From CAZKNJ01 sp964554185 (lineage in GTDB: Bacteria > 4484-113): 19,429 nt of DNA. The position numbers were made by a program, and so were the translations under genes. Of this stretch, positions 6,719-14,397 are shown in pieces (position 1 is the stretch's first letter; each line of letters opens with the position of its first letter). Location of the stretch: NCBI GenBank assembly GCA_964554185.1, contig CAZKNJ010000036.1, positions 1 to 19,429 of the forward strand. Reading direction: 5' to 3'. The notes below the pieces were generated by a model that was given only the letters and a program-made list of their open reading frames with translations, had not been told where the DNA came from and ran no database searches.

Positions 6719-7408
6719 ATGGCAGACAAACAACAACGGGTTGACCGCACCGCCATCTGGGTGGCGGTGCTGATCGGGATTGTGGCGATTGTCGTCGTCA
6801 TCCTGGTCAGCCTGCCGCCGGCAAGCGACACGCACGTGCCGCCGCAGCAAAAGATGGGTGGTGCTGAGGGTGAAGAGGTGGTTGACTTGTCCGAGCCGAT
6901 GCCCAGCGATCCCGTCATCACTCTGGAGCCGGGCGCGGAAAGGGAGGGGGCTATGACGGATGCTTTGTCCATCACATCAAGCGCATTTGAGAACACCGGC
7001 ACAATCCCTACCGAGTACACCGCGGACGGGCGCGATGTGAATCCGCCGCTTGCGTTCAGCGGCGTGCCCGCGGGCGCGAAGAGCTTGGTGCTGATAATGG
7101 ACGACCCGGATGCGCCGGTGGGAACGTGGGACCACTGGATTGTATGGAACATCCCGCCTGATACAAGAGAGATAGCCGCTGGCAGCATGCCGGCCGGCGC
7201 GGTTCGGGGCGCGAACGGCTGGGGGCGCAGCGATTACGGCGGCCCGTCTCCGCCGTCGGGAACGCACCGCTATTTCTTCAAGCTCTATGCGCTGGACACG
7301 ACGCTTGACCTCAAGGCCGGTGCGAAGAAGGCCGCGGTGGAGCAAGCGATGGAGGGGCACATACTCACCAAGGCTGAGCTGGTGGGGGTGTACTCGCGCG
7401 GCCGCTAG
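6719..7408 (+). CDS. Membrane-anchored YbhB/YbcL (PEBP/RKIP-like) family protein
   Basis: This 229-residue protein is a phosphatidylethanolamine-binding-protein fold domain (about residues 80-229) behind an N-terminal anchor. Residues 12-31 are one membrane helix, followed by a 45-residue linker rich in Pro and Glu. The ligand-pocket motifs of the family are present: DPDAP (129-133), DHWIVWNIP (138-146) and GTHRYFFKLYAL (181-192). Typical YbhB proteins are about 150-160 residues and lack the anchor. The ATG at 6719 has only a weak ribosome site (GGGACGAG). An in-frame ATG at 6953 is preceded by AGGGAGGGGG and would give a 151-residue soluble form. Function in bacteria is poorly known, so none is assigned beyond the fold. 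Confidence 0.9.
   Translation: MADKQQRVDRTAIWVAVLIGIVAIVVVILVSLPPASDTHVPPQQKMGGAEGEEVVDLSEPMPSDPVITLEPGAEREGAMTDALSITSSAFENTGTIPTEYTADGRDVNPPLAFSGVPAGAKSLVLIMDDPDAPVGTWDHWIVWNIPPDTREIAAGSMPAGAVRGANGWGRSDYGGPSPPSGTHRYFFKLYALDTTLDLKAGAKKAAVEQAMEGHILTKAELVGVYSRGR
6941..6955 (+). promoter_or_regulatory. Internal ribosome binding site and ATG within the YbhB-like gene
   Basis: AGGGAGGGGG at 6941-6950 is followed two bases later by an in-frame ATG at 6953. It begins the sequence MTDALSITSSAF, exactly where soluble family members start. This is stronger than the site before the upstream ATG at 6719. It may direct a second, cytoplasmic product. Confidence 0.45.
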
Positions 7409-7522
7409 GCGCGGCGGTAATGCCCACTCACCGCTCCACGGGGAAGCTTGTGTGATATATTCTCTTCGGGGGATGTTCACTTAGCTTAGGTCTCCCTCAC
7501 ACGAACCTCCCCTCTGGTTACT

Positions 7523-7555
7523 GAAGGCGCGCCCTGTTGCGCCTTCCAGCATTTT
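7523..7555 (+). terminator. Putative intrinsic terminator after the YbhB-like gene
   Basis: A perfect 8-bp stem (GAAGGCGC at 7523-7530 with GCGCCTTC at 7539-7546) encloses the 8-base loop GCCCTGTT. It is followed by CAGCATTTT. The T-run is short and starts a few bases late, so termination may be partial. The 3' arm overlaps the proposed purM -35 region. Confidence 0.5.
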
Positions 7556-7564
7556 GTATATAAT
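7537..7564 (+). promoter_or_regulatory. Promoter for purM
   Basis: A consensus -10 TATAAT at 7559-7564 lies 16 bases after a TTGCGC -35-like hexamer (7537-7542). The predicted transcript starts near 7571, only about 20 bases before the ATG at 7592. The -35 is weak, but the -10 is perfect. Confidence 0.55.
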
Positions 7565-7571
7565 CGTGGTT

Positions 7572-7586
7572 CGGAGTTCGGCTCCG
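7572..7586 (+). other. Hairpin in the purM leader covering the GGAG site
   Basis: CGGAG (7572-7576) and CTCCG (7582-7586) can pair around the loop TTCGG. The only Shine-Dalgarno-like sequence before purM (GGAG) lies in the 5' arm. With the promoter above, this hairpin would sit at the extreme 5' end of the transcript. Confidence 0.4.
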
Positions 7587-7591
7587 CTCAT

Positions 7592-8647
7592 ATGGACGAC
7601 TTACCATCGAAAACCGGTGGCCTGACCTATGAACAGGCCGGCGTGTCTATTGAGGCGCAAGGCGCCGCAATTGAGCTAATCAAGCCCCTTGCCGCGGACA
7701 CATACACGCCCCGCGTGGTGTCCGGCGTGGGGGGATTTGGCGCACTGTTTGATGCTGGCTTCGAGGATATCACCGAGCCGGTGCTCGTTGCCTCCACCGA
7801 CGGTGTCGGCACCAAGGTCAAGCTGGCCGCCCGCTTCAACCGGTGGGAAGGGGTGGGGCGCGACCTGGTGGCGGTATGCGTGAACGATGTTATCACCACC
7901 GGCGCGCACCCGCTTTTCTTCCTAGACTACATTGCGTGCCACAAGCTGGAGCCGCAGGTGGTTCAGGAAGTAGTCCGCGGGATGCGCGATGCCTGCCTGG
8001 AATGCGGTTGTGCGCTCATCGGCGGCGAAATGGCGGAGATGGGAGAAGTCTACCGGCCGGGAGAGATGGATCTCGCCGGCTTTGCGGTTGGCGTGGTTGA
8101 CCGGCTCAACCGGATTGACGGCGGCAGCGTTGTCGCCGGTGACGTGGTCGTCGGGCTACCTTCCAACGGAGTGCACTCCAACGGGTTCAGCCTGGTGCGC
8201 AAGGTCTTTGAGGGCCTGAGCGACGCTGAGTGGCAGGAGCACAGCGACCGGCTGGGCTGCAGCCTAGTGGAAGATCTGCTGCGGCCGACGCAGCTGTACC
8301 ACGGTAGCCTGCGCACGCTGCTGGACAACGGGGCGGAGGTGAAGGCGGTTGCCCACATCAGCGGAGGAGGGCTGCCGGACAACGCTGGGCGCGTGCTGCC
8401 GCCGGGCCTGGATGTGGTGATTGAGCGTGCGGCGGTTCCGGCGCAGCCCATCTTTGGCCTCATTGCGGAGCGCGGCGGCGTCGCCGAAAAAGAAATGTGG
8501 CACACGTTCAACATGGGCGTGGGCATGATGCTGATTATCGCTCCCGAACAAGTGGATGAGGCTGTCGGGCTGCTGGCCGAGGGGCCGGTGCGGCCCGTGG
8601 TGATTGGAAGAATCTTGTCCGGAGACGGGCGAGTACATATTCAATGA
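7592..8647 (+). CDS. purM: Phosphoribosylformylglycinamidine cyclo-ligase (AIR synthetase)
   Basis: This enzyme uses ATP to close the imidazole ring of FGAM, making aminoimidazole ribonucleotide in cytoplasmic purine synthesis. The 351-residue length is normal for PurM (about 345). Diagnostic segments include LTYEQAGVSI (11-20), VVSGVGGFGALF (42-53), the ATP-binding signature STDGVGTK (68-75), the CVNDV segment, GGEMAEMGEVY, LPSNGVHSNGFSLVR, and HISGGGLPDNAGRVLP. The C-terminal FNMGVGMM segment is also present. There are no other pur genes beside it, so it is separate from any purine operon. Its stop overlaps an ATGA with a possible but unlikely start of the next gene. Confidence 0.97.
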   Translation: MDDLPSKTGGLTYEQAGVSIEAQGAAIELIKPLAADTYTPRVVSGVGGFGALFDAGFEDITEPVLVASTDGVGTKVKLAARFNRWEGVGRDLVAVCVNDVITTGAHPLFFLDYIACHKLEPQVVQEVVRGMRDACLECGCALIGGEMAEMGEVYRPGEMDLAGFAVGVVDRLNRIDGGSVVAGDVVVGLPSNGVHSNGFSLVRKVFEGLSDAEWQEHSDRLGCSLVEDLLRPTQLYHGSLRTLLDNGAEVKAVAHISGGGLPDNAGRVLPPGLDVVIERAAVPAQPIFGLIAERGGVAEKEMWHTFNMGVGMMLIIAPEQVDEAVGLLAEGPVRPVVIGRILSGDGRVHIQ

Positions 8648-8664
8648 CGATTGGAGGCTACCTT

Positions 8665-9045
8665 ATGAGAACTGCGCTGATAATCGCGCTGGCAGCGGTT
8701 CTTGCGCTTTGCTTCGCCAGTTCATGTGATTTTGTCAAGAAAAACATTAAGAGCATCGTGAAAATCACGGTGTACGATGAGTCCAACACGCCTTACGGCT
8801 ATGTCACCGTGGCGCTCGTAGATTCCACCGGCAAGGTCGCCGCTGCTGAAGCGACCAACGAACGCGGCGTGGTGATCTTCGAGGGCATTGATGCAGGCAC
8901 TTACACTGCCAGCGTAAGGAACGCCGGGCAGTTTGAGTGTAAGGTGTTGAAGCCGGACAGCATCAGCGTGACCGTGGGCAAGACCAAGACGGTTGATGTA
9001 ATTGTGGAGCGTCCGCCGGCGATGGAGCAGCGCACTCTGGATTAG
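8665..9045 (+). CDS. Small putative lipoprotein with carboxypeptidase-regulatory/CNA-B-like beta-sandwich
   Basis: This 126-residue protein begins with a signal peptide (MRTALIIALAAVLALCFASSC). It ends at a Cys that could be lipidated, although the residue at -3 (Ala) is not the ideal lipobox. The mature part (VKITVYDESNTPYGYVTVALVD, GVVIFEGIDAGTYTASV) has the prealbumin-like beta-sandwich pattern of CarboxypepD_reg or SpaA/CNA-B domains, with the turn G-x-Y-T-x-x-V. I chose the ATG at 8665 because TTGGAGG ends 7 bases upstream. An ATG at 8644 overlapping the purM stop lacks such a site. It is probably exported and surface- or periplasm-associated. A partner protein is not evident nearby. Confidence 0.75.
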   Translation: MRTALIIALAAVLALCFASSCDFVKKNIKSIVKITVYDESNTPYGYVTVALVDSTGKVAAAEATNERGVVIFEGIDAGTYTASVRNAGQFECKVLKPDSISVTVGKTKTVDVIVERPPAMEQRTLD

Positions 9046-9082
9046 GCTCCGTCATTCTTGCGTGACGATCAGTGAAGCGTTT

Positions 9083-9106
9083 GGCGTTGCAGCCAGATGC
9101 TGCGCC
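9083..9106 (+). other. Hairpin downstream of the small lipoprotein gene
   Basis: GCAGC (9089-9093) pairs with GCTGC (9099-9103) around CAGAT. The stem is extended by GGC/GCC with a 3-base bulge. No T-run follows, so this is not a standard intrinsic terminator. It could protect the 3' end of the transcript. Confidence 0.35.
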
Positions 9107-9272
9107 GAGAGACTGCTTGGACTAGACTGAGGTGCTCCAGCGTATCCGACGTTGGCACCAGCTACCGCCGCCGCAAGGCGATGGACCACGTCTTCCTCTG
9201 GTGTAGGCAGTCACCGGTACCGAGTGGTCAATGGTCTTCCTCTCAATTCGCCAACTTTGTTAACGATTTCTC

Positions 9273-9301
9273 TTGACAAAAGCAACTGCGTGATGTAACT
9301 A
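9273..9301 (+). promoter_or_regulatory. Sigma70-type promoter for tdh-kbl
   Basis: A consensus -35 TTGACA (9273-9278) is separated by exactly 17 bases from TAACTA (9296-9301). Transcription would start near 9308 and give an 86-base leader to the ATG at 9394. This is the best two-part promoter in the window. Confidence 0.65.
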
Positions 9302-9393
9302 TGTCGCCGGGCACCGCACCACGGCGAAACCGGCTCGCCAGCTCCGGCTAACCGGTGGTGGCGCCCCATTTCACTACCCTCAGGAGGGAGTTA

Positions 9394-10380
9394 ATGTCGG
9401 GTATTCAACGCATTCTAGTCGTGGGTGCGGTCGGCCAGATCGGCAGCGAACTTACACTCGCGCTGCGCGACAAGTACGGTGCGGAGAATGTTGTTGCTGC
9501 CGGTCGCAAAACTAAGCCCGCGCCCGCACTCAGAGATTCAGGTCCTTTTGTCTGGTGTGACGTCATCGACCGCGCCAAGCTGGATGAGACCATCAAGGAG
9601 TTCAAGATAGATACTATCGTGAACATGGCGGCCATCCTCTCTGCCACGGGCGAGAAGAATCCCCAAGCCTGTTGGGAAGTCAACGTCACGGGTCTCATCA
9701 ACACGCTAGAAGCGGCGCGGGAGCACAACCTGACGCAGGTGCTCTGCCCTTCTAGCATCGCGGTTTTCGGCCCGGAGACTCCTACAGAGAACACCCCCCA
9801 GGAGACGGTTCTCCGTCCGACGACAATGTACGGCGTGACCAAGGTCGCGGGCGAACTGCTGTGCGACTACTATGTGCGGCGTTTCGGAGTGGACGCTCGG
9901 GGCCTGCGCTATCCGGGCATAATCTCCGCCGAGACTCCTCCCGGTGGCGGCACCACCGACTTTGCGGTCTGGATTTACTACAAGGCGATTGAGGAGGGCA
10001 AGTACGAGTGCTTCGTCCGCGAAGATACAAGGCTGCCAATGATGTACATGCCTGACTGCATCAAAGCGACGATGGACCTGATGGAGGCGCCGTTCGATGA
10101 TCTGAAGCACCATGGCGACTTCAACGTTGGCGCGATGAGCTTCAGCGCCGGTGAGCTGGCCGCGGCAATCAAACGGCACATTCCCGGCTTTGAGGTCAGC
10201 TACGTGCCTGACTTCCGGCAGCAGATAGCCGATAGCTGGCCGAGCAGCATCGACGACAGCGCTGCCCGCAAGGAATGGGGCTGGAACCCGGCATACGACC
10301 TTGAAAAGATGACCGAGGACATGCTTGCCAGGCTTCGGGAACGGCACGAGCGCGGCGAGCTTTATCCCCCGGCCGAATAG
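9394..10380 (+). CDS. tdh: L-threonine 3-dehydrogenase, SDR (epimerase-like) type
   Basis: These 328 residues form an extended short-chain dehydrogenase. The NAD site GAVGQIG is at 11-17, the active-site serine lies in CPSSIAVFG (118-126), and the catalytic pair YxxxK is Tyr146/Lys150. RGLRYPGIISAE and PGGGTTDFAVWIYYKA are typical of the UDP-glucose-epimerase-like threonine dehydrogenases of animals and many bacteria, and distinct from the zinc MDR enzyme of E. coli. It oxidises L-threonine to 2-amino-3-ketobutyrate with NAD+ in the cytoplasm. The adjacent kbl supplies the next step, which strongly supports the assignment over a generic epimerase. The ATG at 9394 is preferred because AGGAGGGAG lies 5-6 bases upstream. 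A GTG at 9355 in frame has no such site. Confidence 0.92.
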   Translation: MSGIQRILVVGAVGQIGSELTLALRDKYGAENVVAAGRKTKPAPALRDSGPFVWCDVIDRAKLDETIKEFKIDTIVNMAAILSATGEKNPQACWEVNVTGLINTLEAAREHNLTQVLCPSSIAVFGPETPTENTPQETVLRPTTMYGVTKVAGELLCDYYVRRFGVDARGLRYPGIISAETPPGGGTTDFAVWIYYKAIEEGKYECFVREDTRLPMMYMPDCIKATMDLMEAPFDDLKHHGDFNVGAMSFSAGELAAAIKRHIPGFEVSYVPDFRQQIADSWPSSIDDSAARKEWGWNPAYDLEKMTEDMLARLRERHERGELYPPAE

Positions 10381-10398
10381 CCCCCCACGGGGAGCACA

Positions 10399-10422
10399 CG
10401 GCAGGCGGACTCCGCTTCGCCG
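10399..10422 (+). other. Hairpin between tdh and kbl
   Basis: CGGC/GCCG outer and GCGG/CCGC inner arms can pair around a short loop (ACT), with a mismatch and a bulge. No T-run follows. It may tune relative expression of the two genes or be a processing site. Confidence 0.35.
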
Positions 10423-10458
10423 GACTTGTAGAATACAACCTAATCTGGAGGCCACAAT

Positions 10459-11685
10459 ATGTTCGGAGCGTATCAGAAAGTACTACAAGACCAGCTTGAT
10501 GAAATCCGCGGCGCTGGCCTGTACAAGGACGAGCGCATCATAGTGACGCCCCAGGGGGCGGACATCCAAGTGACTGGCGGCAAGGAAGTCATCAACTTCT
10601 GCGCCAACAACTACCTGGGTCTGGGCAATCACCCTGAACTGGTCAAGGCGGCCAAAGATGGGCTGGACCGCTGGGGCTATGGCATGAGTTCGGTGCGCTT
10701 TATCTGCGGCACCCAGGACATCCACAAGCAGCTGGAAGCCAAGATCACCCAGTTCCTCGGCACCGAGGATACGATTCTCTACAGCTCTTGCTTTGACGCC
10801 AACGGTGGGCTGTTTGAGGGCGTGCTCGGTGCCGAAGACGCCATTATCACCGACAAGCTAAACCATGCGTCCGTCATCGACGGCATCCGCCTGTGCAAAG
10901 CGCAGCGCTTCATCTACGAGCATAACGACATGGCCAGCCTGGAGGAGAGGCTGATAGAAGCCAAAGGCACGCGCGCGAAGATGGTCGCCACTGATGGCGT
11001 TTTCTCCATGGATGGGGACGTGGCGAAGCTGGACCAGATCTGTGATCTGGCGGAGAAGCACGACGCGATGGTGATGGTGGATGACTCGCACGCCACCGGC
11101 TTCATGGGTAAGACCGGTCGGGGCTCGCACGAGTATCGCGGTGTTATGGGGCGCGTGGACGTGATCACCACTACGCTGGGTAAGGCGCTTGGCGGCGCGT
11201 CCGGCGGCTGCACTTCCGGCCGCAAGGAGATAGTTGAGATGCTGCGCCAGAAGTCGCGTCCGTACCTTTTCAGCAATACCGTTCCTCCGCCGATTATCTG
11301 CGGCGCGATAAAGGTCATTGACCTGCTTTCCGAATCCACACAGCTGCGCGACAAGCTGGAGAGCAACACTAAGTACTTCCGGGAGAAGATGACCGCCGCG
11401 GGCTTTGACATCAAGCCGGGCGACCATCCCATCGTGCCGATAATGCTCTACAACGCCAAACTGGCGCAAGACATCGCGCGCGACTTGCTGGCAGAAGGCA
11501 TTTACGTCATCGGTTTCTTCTACCCCGTAGTCCCCAAGGGCGCGGCGCGCATCCGGGTGCAGGTCTCTGCCGCCCACGGGATGGAGCATCTGGACAAAGC
11601 CATCGCTGCTTTCACCAAGATCGGCGGGAAGTACGACATCCTCGGCAAGTCTATGGACGAGATCGTGGGGAAATACGGGCTGTAG
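10459..11685 (+). CDS. kbl: Glycine C-acetyltransferase (2-amino-3-ketobutyrate CoA ligase)
   Basis: This PLP enzyme of the alpha-oxoamine synthase family cleaves 2-amino-3-ketobutyrate with CoA into glycine and acetyl-CoA. Visible features are FCANNYLGLGNHPE (47-60), MSSVRFICGTQDIHKQLE (76-93), the PLP aspartate region VDDSHATGF (207-215) and the Schiff-base lysine in TTTLGKALGG (Lys242). The protein has 408 residues, about 10 more than E. coli Kbl, because of a C-terminal tail. GGAGG ends 8 bases before the ATG. It lies 78 bases after tdh in the same direction, and the pair forms the classic threonine-to-glycine route. It converges on the ClC gene with a 14-base gap and no terminator seen. 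Confidence 0.96.
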   Translation: MFGAYQKVLQDQLDEIRGAGLYKDERIIVTPQGADIQVTGGKEVINFCANNYLGLGNHPELVKAAKDGLDRWGYGMSSVRFICGTQDIHKQLEAKITQFLGTEDTILYSSCFDANGGLFEGVLGAEDAIITDKLNHASVIDGIRLCKAQRFIYEHNDMASLEERLIEAKGTRAKMVATDGVFSMDGDVAKLDQICDLAEKHDAMVMVDDSHATGFMGKTGRGSHEYRGVMGRVDVITTTLGKALGGASGGCTSGRKEIVEMLRQKSRPYLFSNTVPPPIICGAIKVIDLLSESTQLRDKLESNTKYFREKMTAAGFDIKPGDHPIVPIMLYNAKLAQDIARDLLAEGIYVIGFFYPVVPKGAARIRVQVSAAHGMEHLDKAIAAFTKIGGKYDILGKSMDEIVGKYGL

Positions 11686-11699
11686 GCAAACCCCGAGGC

Positions 11700-13490
11700 C
11701 TAGATCTCGAACTCCATTTCGTGGCGCTTGAGCGCTTGGGGATAGGCGTGCACGATGTCGCTGCGCGTTACTATGCCAAGTATCTCGCGCGGGTTATCCC
11801 GGCTGACCACCGGGAAGCGCCCGATCTTGAGCGTGTCAAACAACTTGTGCACTTCCCACACTGACATGTCCGGATACACAGACTTTACGTGCGTGCACAT
11901 TATCTCCTTAAGCTTCACTTCGTGAGCGCGCTGGCGGTCGGTGATAATGTGGTGGCCGAAATCGCCCTCGGTGATGATGCCGACTAAAAGCCCTTCACTG
12001 TCCACCACGGGGAAGCCGTTGTGGTGGCTGGTAAAGACGATGCGGTACGCTTCATCGTACGGCGTGTCTTCGCCAATGCTCTCGGCGCCCTTATGCATTA
12101 TCTCGCCTACCTTGACCTCCTCCAGGACGTTTACCTCATGTGCAACTCGGTAGTACACGCCTCGCCTTAGCAGCTTCTGCGTGTAGATCGTTGTCTTCCT
12201 GAAATGGTTGTAGATCACGGTGGCAACTACCACGCCGAACATAACGGGCACTATTAGGTTGTAGTCGCGTGTCATCTCAAAGATGAGAATAGTGGACGTA
12301 AACGGCGCTTGTGCGGCTGCGCCGAACACCGCAGCCATGCCCACAAGGCCATACGCGCCCGGGTGAGCCATGGGGAATCCCAGCGACCTTTGGACCAGCG
12401 AGCCGAAGCTCGTGCCCAGCATGGCACCCATGAAAAGGCAAGGTGACATGATGCCGCCGCTGGCTCCGGAGCCCAGCGTGAACGATGTCGCCAGAGGCTT
12501 CAGCACAATTAGAACAAGCAAGAGCCAGATAACGTAGTCACCGGTAAGCACCTGGTTGATGTAATCGTAGCCAACACCCATCACCTGAGGTGCCCAGATA
12601 GCGATGATTCCTACTAGCAAACCACCGAGAGCTGGCTTAAGTACCCGCGGAATGGGAAGCCAATGATCAAAGATATGCTCCATTCTGTAAAGGAGAGATG
12701 TGAAGAGAAGCGCGACTACGGCGGCCAGCACGCCCAGAACCAGGAAGAACCCGAACTCGGCAGGAGGAACCATGCCATATGCCGGAATCGTGAATGAAGG
12801 GGAACTGCCGAGAAAATACCATCCCACAATACTGCCCGCTACAGCAGACAAAACGACAGAGGCGAAACTGCGCACGGCGAAATCGCCAATGATGATCTCA
12901 ATGGCGAAGATGCTGCCGGCAAGTGGTGCACTGAAGACAACCGCGATTGCGGCGGCACACCCGCAGGCTATTATCCTGCGGGTACGTCCGGGTGACAGGT
13001 TGAAGAACCCGGAGATTGTTGAACCGATGCTTCCGCCAATAAGCACGATTGGCCCCTCGCGACCCGCGCTACCACCCGAAGTGAGAGTAATCGCGCTTGC
13101 CAGGAGCTTCATCAATGCCGCGCGCGGCCTAAGCCTTCCTTTTTTCGTGCGGATTGCCATCATTAGTTCGGGAACGCCGTGCCCCTTGGTTTCCGGAGCC
13201 AGGTAAGTTGTTATGGGTGCAACAAGCAATCCACCGAGAGTAGGTATCAGGATGATCGCGGCAACGCCAAAAAAAGGCGTCATCGCAGGATGCAGGACAT
13301 CAAAGAAGAAATGCTGCGTAACACGCATTACGTGGATGAACAGGACCGCTCCCAAAGCGGACAAAACGCCGACGGTGATCGCAAGAACGTTAATCGTCAG
13401 GTTGTCGTGTTGCCACGGACGGGTCTTGGAGCGGTGGCCGTCACTTGCGGGCCCGTCACGGCCTTGACTGACTTCTGACGGAGCGTTCAT
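11700..13490 (-). CDS. ClC-family chloride channel/antiporter with C-terminal CBS pair
   Basis: This 596-residue membrane protein has a ClC core (about 30-440) and two CBS domains (about 455-590). The selectivity motifs are GHGVP (103-107, where the classical motif is GSGIP), GREGP (143-147, containing the gating glutamate, Glu145), GGIMSP (345-350) and a conserved Tyr near 436. The proton-transfer glutamate of exchangers (Glu203 in E. coli ClcA) appears to be Ile in SIFAIEIII. The CBS pair (VGEIMHKGAESIG, PVVDSEGLLVGIITEGDF, FPVVSRDNPREILGIVTRSD) probably senses adenosine nucleotides. The protein may move Cl- or another anion. Channel versus antiporter cannot be decided from sequence. The ribosome site is weak (TAGG). 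It lies 70 bases after kdsA. Confidence 0.93.
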   Translation of the reverse strand: MNAPSEVSQGRDGPASDGHRSKTRPWQHDNLTINVLAITVGVLSALGAVLFIHVMRVTQHFFFDVLHPAMTPFFGVAAIILIPTLGGLLVAPITTYLAPETKGHGVPELMMAIRTKKGRLRPRAALMKLLASAITLTSGGSAGREGPIVLIGGSIGSTISGFFNLSPGRTRRIIACGCAAAIAVVFSAPLAGSIFAIEIIIGDFAVRSFASVVLSAVAGSIVGWYFLGSSPSFTIPAYGMVPPAEFGFFLVLGVLAAVVALLFTSLLYRMEHIFDHWLPIPRVLKPALGGLLVGIIAIWAPQVMGVGYDYINQVLTGDYVIWLLLVLIVLKPLATSFTLGSGASGGIMSPCLFMGAMLGTSFGSLVQRSLGFPMAHPGAYGLVGMAAVFGAAAQAPFTSTILIFEMTRDYNLIVPVMFGVVVATVIYNHFRKTTIYTQKLLRRGVYYRVAHEVNVLEEVKVGEIMHKGAESIGEDTPYDEAYRIVFTSHHNGFPVVDSEGLLVGIITEGDFGHHIITDRQRAHEVKLKEIMCTHVKSVYPDMSVWEVHKLFDTLKIGRFPVVSRDNPREILGIVTRSDIVHAYPQALKRHEMEFEI

Positions 13491-13560
13491 CCTATAGAAT
13501 CTCGCTCTGTCGCACAGACGGCATGTTTACGTTTGGGTGCATAAGAATCCTGCGCCTTAG

Positions 13561-14397
13561 TCAGGAATGATCCTGGGATTTTACGAAGTCGTCGAGCGAC
13601 TTGAGCTCCCGCAGTAGCTTCGGCATTTCACCCAGCGGAATCATGTTCGGCCCGTCGCTGAGGGCCTCTTCCGGGCGCGGGTGGACTTCCCAGAACACCG
13701 CGGCGATTCCCTGGGCCAGCGCGCTGCGGGTTAGCGGCACTACGAACTCGCGCTGGCCGCCGCTGCGGTCGCCGCTGCCGCCGGGAAGCTGTACCGAGTG
13801 CGTGGCGTCAAAGCACAGCGGCACGCCAAAGGCCTTCATCTGCGCGAAACCGCGCATGTCCACCACGAGGTTGTTGTAGCCGAAGGTGGTGCCGCGCTCG
13901 GTTATGATGAGCTGCGTGCCGCCGGCCTCGTGAAACTTGGCGATAATGTTGCCTATTTCCGGGGGCGAAAGGAACTGCCCTTTCTTCACATTCACCGGCT
14001 TGCCGGTCTGGGCCGCGGCAGTGATGAGGTCGGTCTGGCGGCAGAGGAACGCCGGCGTCTGAATCACGTCAACAAACTCGGCCGCCCTTCGGGCTTCCTC
14101 CGGCGAATGGACATCGGTGAGTACCGGCACGCCGTAGCGCTCACGCACTCCCGCCAGAGCTTCCAGACCAGGCTCTAGCCCCAGGCCGCGGTAACTCTGG
14201 ACGGAACTGCGGTTGGCCTTGTCGTAGCTGGACTTGAAGATGTAGGGAACGCCCAGCTCCCGGGTGAGTCCGGACAGAGCATCTGCCACTTCCAGGTAGC
14301 TGCCGCTGTCTTCCAGCACGCAGGGGCCGGCGATAAGCGTGAATGGGCGGTCGTTGGCGACCTGAATACCGTACCGCTCAAGCGTCACGCTATCCAC
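13561..14397 (-). CDS. kdsA: 3-deoxy-8-phosphooctulonate synthase (KDO-8-P synthase), metal-dependent class
   Basis: This 278-residue cytoplasmic enzyme condenses arabinose 5-phosphate with PEP to make KDO-8-phosphate for lipopolysaccharide. Motifs are LIAGPCVLED (21-30), FKSSYDKANRSS, GVPVLTDVHSPEEA, TPAFLCRQTDL, KKGQFLSPPE and TERGTTFGYNNLVVDMRG. Cys26, His200, Glu237 and Asp248 have the same spacing as the metal ligands of the Aquifex enzyme (Cys11, His185, Glu222, Asp233), so this is the metal-dependent class; E. coli KdsA has Asn in place of the Cys. The GTG start at 14397 is preceded by GGGGAG and overlaps the DUF1844 gene by 8 bases. No kdsB, kdsC or lpx genes are in the window. Confidence 0.96.
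   Translation of the reverse strand: MDSVTLERYGIQVANDRPFTLIAGPCVLEDSGSYLEVADALSGLTRELGVPYIFKSSYDKANRSSVQSYRGLGLEPGLEALAGVRERYGVPVLTDVHSPEEARRAAEFVDVIQTPAFLCRQTDLITAAAQTGKPVNVKKGQFLSPPEIGNIIAKFHEAGGTQLIITERGTTFGYNNLVVDMRGFAQMKAFGVPLCFDATHSVQLPGGSGDRSGGQREFVVPLTRSALAQGIAAVFWEVHPRPEEALSDGPNMIPLGEMPKLLRELKSLDDFVKSQDHS

Larger units (their letters stand above)
9046..9393 (+). other. Long intergenic region with promoter and structured leader
   Basis: This 348-base gap precedes tdh. I see no convincing gene in it. It holds a GC-rich hairpin (9083-9106), a good promoter (9273-9301) and a leader of about 86 bases. In the leader, GC-rich inverted segments (for example ACCGG near 9330 with CCGGT near 9353) could fold. 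A 59-codon ORF from 9097 looks non-coding. Confidence 0.6.

Noticed and set aside
9097..9276. 59-codon ORF in the gap before tdh
   Set aside because: No ribosome site, unusual Arg/Ser/Cys/Trp-rich composition, and it ends inside the tdh -35 element.
9308..9393. Glycine riboswitch before tdh-kbl
   Set aside because: The conserved glycine-aptamer bases are not visible and the leader is too short for the usual tandem form.
10858..11589. 243-codon minus-strand ORF opposite kbl
   Set aside because: Antisense shadow of kbl with atypical composition.
11686..11699. Bidirectional terminator between kbl and the ClC gene
   Set aside because: Only 14 bases, with no stem-loop.
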